From positions 1 to 38,302 of the forward strand of contig JAADDK010000016.1 of the NCBI GenBank assembly GCA_013154005.1: 38,302 nucleotides of DNA, given 5' to 3'. Shown piece after piece: positions 29,157-37,105 of this stretch. This stretch comes from Methanobacteriota archaeon. Lineage in GTDB: Archaea > Thermoplasmatota > Thermoplasmata > Thermoplasmatales > Aciduliprofundaceae. Below the pieces are notes generated by a model. That model had not been told where the DNA came from. It did no database searches and saw nothing but the letters and a program-made list of their open reading frames with translations. Position 1 is the first letter of the stretch; the number at the start of each line of letters is the position of its first letter. A program made the position numbers and the translations under genes.

Positions 29157-29874
29157 ATGGTATGCAATCATAGGTTCCATCATCCATCTCCACCACAATC
29201 TGCAGCGGAACCTCTATATTGCCAGATGTGACATACTCATAAGCATCGTCTCCAACACTCCTCGCCAGCACCACTATTCTGCTCAACTCAACTCCCCGGT
29301 CACGGGAATTGTTCTTTGCATGCTCACATATCTTCCGGAGTGTTTTCACATCCGCATGCTCAACACTTACCACATATAGGGAATAACCTCTTCCCTTGCG
29401 TAACACACCAGGCTTAATCTCTGCATATACATCAAAGCTCACATCACCGATTTTCAGATTCCTGTAAATTTTACCGTTTTTTCTGGAGAGTATCTTTTGA
29501 AAATCATACTGTCTGTTGAGGTAGTTCAGGAAACGCTCAACAGCATTTACTCCCTCAGGGATACTTAAATCCGCACTCTCGATAAAACGATACACTTCAT
29601 ATTTGCGTATCACGCGAGCAAGACTCTCTCTAATATCCACCAATCTCAGCATGGTTACAAGAACTATAACAATAAGCACCGCGTAAGAAATTATGTCAAA
29701 CGGAGTGAGCGAGATTATAGAGAGAACCCAGAGAACAACCGCAAAAATAAGCCATACAAGAAGCAAATAAAACGCACCCATCAATCTCCTATCCATACTG
29801 GACGCTTTTTCAGCGAGTTCGTTGAGTGCTGAAAGAATTGCACTCACGGGGTCCTCGTTGGCACGGTCATGCAT
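29125..29874 (-). CDS. Two-TM membrane protein with soluble C-terminal domain, unknown function
   Basis: LMGAFYLLLVWLIFAVVLWVLSIISLTPFDIISYAVLIVIVLVTML then soluble domain; start reset to ATG at 29874, fitting a TATA-like box at 29897-29904. Confidence 0.7.
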   Translation of the reverse strand: MHDRANEDPVSAILSALNELAEKASSMDRRLMGAFYLLLVWLIFAVVLWVLSIISLTPFDIISYAVLIVIVLVTMLRLVDIRESLARVIRKYEVYRFIESADLSIPEGVNAVERFLNYLNRQYDFQKILSRKNGKIYRNLKIGDVSFDVYAEIKPGVLRKGRGYSLYVVSVEHADVKTLRKICEHAKNNSRDRGVELSRIVVLARSVGDDAYEYVTSGNIEVPLQIVVEMDDGTYDCIPFIAPRPDHLP

Positions 29875-29896
29875 GGTTTTGCAATGCGCACATAAG

Positions 29897-29904
29897 TATA
29901 TAAA
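29897..29904 (-). promoter_or_regulatory. TATA-like promoter element for the 29125-29874 gene
   Basis: Minus strand TTTATATA about 23-30 nt upstream of ATG 29874. Confidence 0.5.
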
Positions 29905-29973
29905 CGTATGGGAAAATTTTTCTGAGATTCCTGAGTTTTTTGCGAAACTCATAAATAGGTGTTACGCTATATT

Positions 29974-29988
29974 TTCTCATAATGAGAA
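29974..29988. promoter_or_regulatory. Palindrome TTCTCAT-A-ATGAGAA, candidate operator in a divergent intergenic region
   Basis: 7+1+7 perfect inverted repeat between the 29874(-) gene and the pilin-like/GH25 operon. Confidence 0.4.
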
Positions 29989-30084
29989 TGGGTCAAGTTG
30001 TCGTTGACTTAATTTGTGGTGTTTGCGAGATATTGGGGGTTATGGAGGTATATTTATCATACAGTGCACATGGGGTGGTAATGA

Positions 30085-30540
30085 ATGTATAAAGAAAATG
30101 CAACCTCTGGTTTCTTCGAAGAAATAATTTTGTTCGCGGTAGTAAGTATCCTGTTTGTATCATCTATAACATTCGCCGCATATTACAGCGCAATGAAAGC
30201 CACTGAGTACCAGAAAGAAGAACTTGTTAACGAGGTATACAATTTTGTAATGAAAGTAATGGGATACCAGCCACTGATACACAACGGTGTGGAAGGGCTA
30301 TTTGATTATCATAAAATTAAAAGTGTAACCATGGAGGACCTTAAAAAGGATCTCACACCAAACTTCAAATTTTCAATGACCATAGAAGATGTAAGTGATT
30401 ACTATCATTATTCCAAAAAATGGGGTAATATAAGCAACTCCTATGGATATTACAGGGTGGTTGTCATTTACCCCGTGGACATATGGGTAAGCGACCATGA
30501 AATTCATGCGGCTAAGTTAGAGGTGGTAGCATGGAGGTAG
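30085..30540 (+). CDS. Pilin-like/TadE-like exported protein
   Basis: Short hydrophilic N-terminus NATSGFFEEIILFAVVSILFVSSITFAAYY then an extracellular-type region; overlaps the next gene. Confidence 0.65.
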   Translation: MYKENATSGFFEEIILFAVVSILFVSSITFAAYYSAMKATEYQKEELVNEVYNFVMKVMGYQPLIHNGVEGLFDYHKIKSVTMEDLKKDLTPNFKFSMTIEDVSDYYHYSKKWGNISNSYGYYRVVVIYPVDIWVSDHEIHAAKLEVVAWR

Positions 30541-31046
30541 ATCGGGGACAGTCTGCAGTTATAGATGCTGCGCTTATCGCACCAATTCTTGTTCTGATAC
30601 TCCTGATGGGCTATGTAATAGTATCTTCAAATACGTCGGTATTCATGCTGGAAAAAAACGAAGTTAGGTACACCCAGGATTTAACATATGCAGTTCTTAA
30701 ATCAACCGTGCGATATGTATGGTACGATACCACCTCTGGACAGAAAATAATCTTAGAGGATAAAACAGTGGAGCATCTCATATCCGAGGATTTGTACTTA
30801 CGTGAGCATGGCGATGTATGGATACCTTCTCTCAGAACGGGGCTGGAAAGCAAAATAGATACTATTCTCTACAACCTCACCACCCCAATATACAGATATT
30901 CCTTACATGCCTCGTATCATAATGTAAGTTTTTACATAGGCGCAAAATATCTGCCTGCAAACCGTATGAGCTATACCACATATATCGATATGCCCACTAA
31001 TAATGATAAAGCAACCATAACACTATATGTATGGAGGGTGAGTTAA
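30531..31046 (+). CDS. Pilin-like/TadE-like exported protein
   Basis: MEVDRGQSAVIDAALIAPILVLILLMGYVIVSS: class III signal-peptide-like RG/QSAV followed by a hydrophobic helix. Confidence 0.7.
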   Translation: MEVDRGQSAVIDAALIAPILVLILLMGYVIVSSNTSVFMLEKNEVRYTQDLTYAVLKSTVRYVWYDTTSGQKIILEDKTVEHLISEDLYLREHGDVWIPSLRTGLESKIDTILYNLTTPIYRYSLHASYHNVSFYIGAKYLPANRMSYTTYIDMPTNNDKATITLYVWRVS

Positions 31047-34000
31047 ATGAAAATAATAAAAAAGGAGGGTGGAAGAATACCGTTTGCGTATGTGTTTGCC
31101 ATAATATTTGTGCTTATGCTTTTACTGGCGGGCATATACGCAAGTATACTGGGCAGACATAATATAATAAGCATAGATAAATTCTATAAGGAATCGGACC
31201 AGGACCTTAGAAACATAAATGATATGGTAAGAGAGAAAGCGTACCACAGTCTGATGGAAATCATACATAATATAACGAAACAGAGAGATCCCAAGTTGTA
31301 TATGATTCAAAAATATTTAGAACAAAACATGTCAAATTACATAAATGCCACATTTCCTATAATAACCCAGGATTACGTCGTGAAAGTTGATAATTATACT
31401 GTAAAAGTGGTTATGGATTACAAAAAAACAAAAGCTTTTATAAAAGATTTTAAACTAAAATGGATAGACTATACTTACGGACTGGACAATCTTCAGGAGG
31501 GATATAAAAAGCAAACTCAGTTACCCGTATACCCATATGTGGTGGGATACTTCAATTACACATTTAAGGATAGACGTAGCGGATTCGTAATGAAAAGATT
31601 AATGAAGTTCAATCGTATCGTATATTCCCCACTTCCACTTTTAAAATTCGAATTTGATGAATTCAGAACCTCCACCACCAACGCGGGAGACTTTGGGAGA
31701 CTTATCAAATATATTCTTACAACGATAACCGAATACCGCATACTTATAGGCGATGCTGCGGGGCAATATGGTGGATATAACGTTTCGGTTACCCAGGTAT
31801 TAACAAAAGCAGATGTGGAAAAGGCAGTGAATCTTGCCCTGCTCTTAGAAAGTGTACGTTATTTTGGAACGTATGATAAGAACACCGCAGCTAAAATGGG
31901 TATCGGCACGATTATCGACCAGTATCTTAAAAAGGGAACCATTGACGCTGCGGATATCTATTTCCTCTGGAACCATATGAATTCATACGTATGGGCAAAT
32001 CGCATACTGGGTCAGAGCATATACAGCTATGCAGATAGATTCGTTTACGAATTACTACGAGAATTCTGGACAAACAATGATCTGTACGCAGACCCAACGC
32101 TTAAAGAACCTCTGCTTAACTGGGAAAAAATAAAACAGAAAGGTGACGACTGGATTAAGGATATGCTGGCCAAGTATCTGGACGTGTGGCGAGGCTGGCT
32201 TCAAATACCTAAAATAATTATACCTCACTACGCAAAAGTAGACATCACTGAGAAATTTGACATAGTAATCATACTGCCCAAACCCCCATACATCATATAT
32301 GAACCAGACCAGACAGTTACATTGCACTGGGTAATATGGAACATGCCTGTGGAAAATACCGTGGACCTGATACTCGGACCCAAACCTAAAAACTTCGAAC
32401 TTTATGCCCTGGGAACCTCCACAGATCCGCCATATGTACATATCGGCCATTATCAATATCAGCTAGTAAAGCAATCATTTATAGAAGAGCATCAGCATTA
32501 CAAAGGAGGCAGTGATCCATATCTTAGTACGTTGGAGTATGTGATGGATGCACTTACCAGGTCTATGAAAAAGAGGTCAAATACATGGGATAATACCTCC
32601 CAGAAAGGATTCATAGATTTTGCGGCCTATGATGCTTCCATGTTAAGTTATATCGATAACCGCAATATAAACCTGGCCGGAAATCCAAAAGACGAAAATA
32701 CAATATTAATAAACGGCACCCAGGAAATAGTTAACGGGCCGCTGACCCAGGCGTCAAATACATTTTCAAAATGGATATATCCGCTGAAAGAAACATGGTG
32801 GAAGTATGGTGCATATAGAGAAAATTCGACAGGAGATAACGATGCATATCTTTATTACCTTACAAAAGACACCGTCGATCTGTGGTATCAGGCAATGAAA
32901 AATCTATATGACGGCGGAGATCCCTCACATACAGACGATGCAGGACCTTATGACTCAGACTGTAATCATTATCCATCTCATCATCAGGTCAGCACATGGC
33001 CCACACCGTACTCCGGCTATCCATTCTATGGAGTGGGAAACCACAACGGCTCATTTAATTTTCATAGAGATCTTACCCGTGATGCGTACAACGATATAAG
33101 AGAGCTTATGTGGGAAAAAGCCATTGAAAAAGGACTCGAAAAAGGAGGTGTGGGAATTCCCATATACAGCCACGAAAACGTATGGAACGATGTCAAACAG
33201 AAAACGGAAGATGCAAGACAGAAAGTGGTGGGTCAAGATGGACTTATAAAAAATCTGAATTTCTGGTTCTGGCCATACGTATATTTCAACAAGGCATATT
33301 TCATAGTAAAACAATTTGGAGATTTACGAACGTTTATGGATTACATAACTGACAATGGATCATACAAATCAAAGAGCGATTCAGATTTATCTAATTTCTA
33401 TAAGTTTGTAAGGTGGCGTGTAGGATTACCAATCTTGGGAATAGCTGGATTACCACCCGTAAACCCGGGAAACAGCAGTGGAGGCGGTGGAGGAAATAAT
33501 ACCACCCATGTTACCGGACTGGGGCTGGACGTATCGCATTATCAGGGAACAATAGACTGGACAAAGGTACGCAACGCAGGATACACCTTTGTATTTGTAA
33601 AGGCAAGTCAGGGTACAAGTTATGTGGATCCTCTGTTCTCCACCAATGTCCAGGGTGCGAGTGCGGCAGGACTGAAAGTGGGAGCATATCACTTTGCAGA
33701 ACCAAGTGATGACCCAATTGCAGAAGCTGACCATTTTGTAGATGTGATTAAACCTTACCTTAGTTACATGTCACTGCCACCGGCACTGGATCTGGAGCAA
33801 ACAGGAGGTTTGAGCTGGAGCGCACTAAGCAATTGGGCGAATGAATTCGAGAAAGAAGTGCAGGCTAAAACAGGAATTACGCCGATAATTTACGTTAATG
33901 TGAATTATGCCACAAACTTAGATTCATCAGTCACACAGTGGCCACTATGGATTGCAGACTGGACATACAATCCAAATGCCACACCCAGAACAGGAAAATG

Positions 34001-35780
34001 GAGCTCATGGAGCTTTTGGCAGTACAGTGATAGCGGATCAGTACCAGGAATTGCAGGAAGCAGTGTTGATCTGGACAAGGCATCAGGCAGAACTTTAGAG
34101 ATGCTGTACAGTATAAGAGCGGGATCATCCTACTCCGTAAATGGACTTCTGGGAGAACTAGCAAAATGGATTCCAAACTCATATCAGGTTATGGAAAAGA
34201 ACATAATTCTCAACGCAAGATACAGTTCCATTCCAATATTCCCCTCTGTCCACTCCAATCGCCACATATTCTGGGACACCACTCATTTCCAGGACGCAAA
34301 CATGCATAGGACAAAGAACGAAACCGTGTGGGTGGATTTCCAGCCAGATTACCTTGAAGCGGGAAAGAATCTCAATATAGGCATATCTCTCGGACCCGGC
34401 CACAAGTTTGTAGATGTGCAGGATACAGATTATGATATGAGCGAAGCACCGTACGAGTATCAGTACACAGTAACCATATCCGGCACACTGAATCTGAATC
34501 TTCACACAGATCGCACATCTCTGGTATATGGAGGGATACACTGGCTCACGTGGTACAACGGCACAGTGCCAATTAACCTGAACATTAAAGTGCCCATTTA
34601 TTCGGCATGGTTCCTGGAGTCACACTGGAACAGTTGCACCGCGGCGGATAACTGGGCATTTCACACAGATGTCCCATTCAGTTACACTCGCGGCTACTTC
34701 AATATGCTTGGCAAAGATTCACCAACCAAGCCGTTCTTCATAAGCCAGCCACTCAATACATTTATATACGACTACGAGAAGATTGGCGAGGTGTGGAACA
34801 GATATGCGACATTCACCAACTTCGCGCTGATCAACATAAAAGACGAGCTTGCTGCATGGAATTACACCTATCACAGAATAATCACCAACGCGACCAAAGA
34901 GGTAGCCACCGGGATAAATGCCGCATCATCGGGCTTCAGCACTGCCCAGAATGACCTCAACAACGTATTTGCAAAGGCTAACGGGTACACAAATCAGCTA
35001 CACTTTTTCTACTTCTCACGTGATTTCACGGTGACAAGTTCACAGGTACAGGAAAACAACGGATACCGACAGTTCAACGTGAATTTAGGCAGCAAAACGG
35101 TGCAGGAAAAGTATCAGGAAGGCAAATATTCGGTGCAGGGTCAGCTTTCAGGAAGCGGTGTGAATTTACAGATGAGCAATTACTACGACTACATGCATAT
35201 CAGCTTGAGTATAAAAACAGGGTCAATTACCCCGTATTTCCTATCGTACCACAATATAAGCGGAGGCAGGTCAGTGCGAATGTATGTAGAACGTTTAGAT
35301 AATGTGCTTAAAACCGACTTTGGACTTGTAGGAGATAGCAGTGCAATCAACAACCTTGCAAAGTATTTTCCAAAAAATATCACATATCTAACTCAGGAAT
35401 CATTGATAAAAGTATTCCATCAGATTCTGAAAGATATATACGTAAACGAGACCATTAGCTACAGATTTGGAATATTTGTAAATCTGATAGGCGGAAATCA
35501 GCGCCTTACTTATATTATATGGTACAATGGAACACCCACTCCAGACTCGTTTATTATCTGGCTCAACAACGAAATAAGACCCATTGTCTACGAGCTGGGA
35601 ATATCAGAGTTCCCACAGTACAGTTATGATTTACTGACACTGAATAACATATATTACTCAGTAAACAATCTGTGGATGGACACAGACTACGACTCTTCAT
35701 CGATATTTGGATACGCAACACAGGGTCACGCACGTGCAGCGTGGGACGGATACGTGATAGAAATGTCCTATCATCTCTGA
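31047..35780 (+). CDS. 1577-aa exported protein with N-terminal TM and internal GH25 lysozyme domain
   Basis: N-term IPFAYVFAIIFVLMLLLAGIYASIL; GH25 motifs GLDVSHYQGTIDWTKVRNAGYTFVFVKASQG, GAYHFAEP, PPALDLEQTG, YVNVNYA, LWIADW, WQYSDSGSVPGIAGSSVDLDKA. Confidence 0.93.
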   Translation: MKIIKKEGGRIPFAYVFAIIFVLMLLLAGIYASILGRHNIISIDKFYKESDQDLRNINDMVREKAYHSLMEIIHNITKQRDPKLYMIQKYLEQNMSNYINATFPIITQDYVVKVDNYTVKVVMDYKKTKAFIKDFKLKWIDYTYGLDNLQEGYKKQTQLPVYPYVVGYFNYTFKDRRSGFVMKRLMKFNRIVYSPLPLLKFEFDEFRTSTTNAGDFGRLIKYILTTITEYRILIGDAAGQYGGYNVSVTQVLTKADVEKAVNLALLLESVRYFGTYDKNTAAKMGIGTIIDQYLKKGTIDAADIYFLWNHMNSYVWANRILGQSIYSYADRFVYELLREFWTNNDLYADPTLKEPLLNWEKIKQKGDDWIKDMLAKYLDVWRGWLQIPKIIIPHYAKVDITEKFDIVIILPKPPYIIYEPDQTVTLHWVIWNMPVENTVDLILGPKPKNFELYALGTSTDPPYVHIGHYQYQLVKQSFIEEHQHYKGGSDPYLSTLEYVMDALTRSMKKRSNTWDNTSQKGFIDFAAYDASMLSYIDNRNINLAGNPKDENTILINGTQEIVNGPLTQASNTFSKWIYPLKETWWKYGAYRENSTGDNDAYLYYLTKDTVDLWYQAMKNLYDGGDPSHTDDAGPYDSDCNHYPSHHQVSTWPTPYSGYPFYGVGNHNGSFNFHRDLTRDAYNDIRELMWEKAIEKGLEKGGVGIPIYSHENVWNDVKQKTEDARQKVVGQDGLIKNLNFWFWPYVYFNKAYFIVKQFGDLRTFMDYITDNGSYKSKSDSDLSNFYKFVRWRVGLPILGIAGLPPVNPGNSSGGGGGNNTTHVTGLGLDVSHYQGTIDWTKVRNAGYTFVFVKASQGTSYVDPLFSTNVQGASAAGLKVGAYHFAEPSDDPIAEADHFVDVIKPYLSYMSLPPALDLEQTGGLSWSALSNWANEFEKEVQAKTGITPIIYVNVNYATNLDSSVTQWPLWIADWTYNPNATPRTGKWSSWSFWQYSDSGSVPGIAGSSVDLDKASGRTLEMLYSIRAGSSYSVNGLLGELAKWIPNSYQVMEKNIILNARYSSIPIFPSVHSNRHIFWDTTHFQDANMHRTKNETVWVDFQPDYLEAGKNLNIGISLGPGHKFVDVQDTDYDMSEAPYEYQYTVTISGTLNLNLHTDRTSLVYGGIHWLTWYNGTVPINLNIKVPIYSAWFLESHWNSCTAADNWAFHTDVPFSYTRGYFNMLGKDSPTKPFFISQPLNTFIYDYEKIGEVWNRYATFTNFALINIKDELAAWNYTYHRIITNATKEVATGINAASSGFSTAQNDLNNVFAKANGYTNQLHFFYFSRDFTVTSSQVQENNGYRQFNVNLGSKTVQEKYQEGKYSVQGQLSGSGVNLQMSNYYDYMHISLSIKTGSITPYFLSYHNISGGRSVRMYVERLDNVLKTDFGLVGDSSAINNLAKYFPKNITYLTQESLIKVFHQILKDIYVNETISYRFGIFVNLIGGNQRLTYIIWYNGTPTPDSFIIWLNNEIRPIVYELGISEFPQYSYDLLTLNNIYYSVNNLWMDTDYDSSSIFGYATQGHARAAWDGYVIEMSYHL
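33516..34110 (+). other. GH25 (muramidase) domain coding region within the 31047-35780 gene
   Basis: Conserved GH25 motifs from GLGLDVSHYQG to SVDLDKASGR; preceded by linker NPGNSSGGGGGNNTTHVT. Confidence 0.93.
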
Positions 35781-35840
35781 TTTATTTTTAAACAACGACG
35801 AAATCGGAAAGTTTTTTTCCATGTAAGTTATGCTCCTCGT

Positions 35841-36941
35841 ATGTTTGAAAAAGTGAAAGTAGATGAAAATGAGTATGTGAGGGTGCCCAGAGACGAGCTT
35901 TTTAGAGTGGTCAAGGACGTTTTTATGGCCATGAACGTACCCGAGGAAGATGCGGAAATCGTCGCGGAGAACCTGGTTATGGCGGACCTGCGCGGCGTGG
36001 AGAGCCACGGTGTGCAGCGTTTGAAGAGATACGTGGACGGCATCAAGGCCGGCGGCGTGAAGATAAACCCGAACATAAAGGTGGTGAAAGAATCGCCCGT
36101 TTACGCGGTTCTTGATGGTGATGAAGCTCTTGGTCAGGTTGTGGCGTACAGGGCAATGCGCATGGCCATCGAGAAAGCGAAGAAGAACGGAATAGGTATT
36201 GTGGGTGTGAAGAACAGCAATCATTACGGCATCGCTGGCTATTATGCGTACAAGATGGCAAAAGAGGGACTTGTGGGTATGAGCCTGACCACCTCGCGCC
36301 CGCTGGTGGCACCCACCGGAGCGATGGAGAAATTTGTGGGCACTAATCCCATAGCGCTCGGCGCGCCCGTGGAAGGAGAAGAGCCGTTTCTGCTGGATAT
36401 GGCCACAAGCGTGGTGCCCAGCGGAAAGATTGAAGTGTACCGGCGCAAGGATAAGCCAGTGCCTGAGGGCTGGGGCATAAGCACCGAGAACGGCGAAATA
36501 ATAACGGACCCGCACGTGATACTGAGCCCGAAGGGCACCATACTCCCTCTTGGCGGTCTGGGCGAGCTGCACGGCGGACATAAGGGCTACGGGCTCGGCG
36601 TTCTGGTGGATATTCTCAGCGGTGTGCTGATGGGCGCAACATGGAGCAGGCATGTTGGCGGAACGAGCGATAAGCACAGCGATGTGGGGCATTTCTTCAT
36701 GGCGATTGACCCCGGCGCGTTTGGCGATGCGGAAGAGTTCAAGAAAAATATGAAGAAAATGAAAGAAGAACTGCACAACGCCAAAAAGCACCCGAACTTT
36801 GAGAGGATATGGGTGCACGGCGAGAAGGGACATCTCACGGCACAGACGAGATTGGAGATTGGCATACCCATATACCGCAAGGTGTTCAACGAAATTAACG
36901 AAATTGCGAAAGAAGTGGGCGTTGAGCCGCTTAAAGAATAA
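35841..36941 (+). CDS. LDH2/malate/L-lactate dehydrogenase family oxidoreductase
   Basis: MNVPEEDAEIVAENLVMADLRGVESHGVQRLKRYVDGIKAGG, GVKNSNHYGIAGYYA, GHKGYGLGVLVDILSGVLMGA. Confidence 0.93.
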   Translation: MFEKVKVDENEYVRVPRDELFRVVKDVFMAMNVPEEDAEIVAENLVMADLRGVESHGVQRLKRYVDGIKAGGVKINPNIKVVKESPVYAVLDGDEALGQVVAYRAMRMAIEKAKKNGIGIVGVKNSNHYGIAGYYAYKMAKEGLVGMSLTTSRPLVAPTGAMEKFVGTNPIALGAPVEGEEPFLLDMATSVVPSGKIEVYRRKDKPVPEGWGISTENGEIITDPHVILSPKGTILPLGGLGELHGGHKGYGLGVLVDILSGVLMGATWSRHVGGTSDKHSDVGHFFMAIDPGAFGDAEEFKKNMKKMKEELHNAKKHPNFERIWVHGEKGHLTAQTRLEIGIPIYRKVFNEINEIAKEVGVEPLKE

Positions 36942-37061
36942 TCTTTTTCTTAATTTTTCATATGTTTTTCCGAGATTATCAACTGTTACATGAGGAGCGG
37001 GGATCTGAGATACTAAGTGTGGCGATATCACTGGAAATTATCAGAAAATATGAGCAAAACA

Positions 37062-37072
37062 TTTAAATATAT
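37062..37072 (+). promoter_or_regulatory. TATA-like promoter for the 37106 gene
   Basis: TTTAAATATAT about 35-45 nt upstream of ATG 37106. Confidence 0.5.
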
Positions 37073-37105
37073 CTTAAACTATTCATACAATTAAGGTGTT
37101 GGAAT

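Noticed and set aside
35697-37031. 444-aa minus-strand ORF opposite the LDH2-family gene
   Set aside because: His/Val-rich antisense translation with no recognisable motif; the plus strand encodes a strong dehydrogenase.
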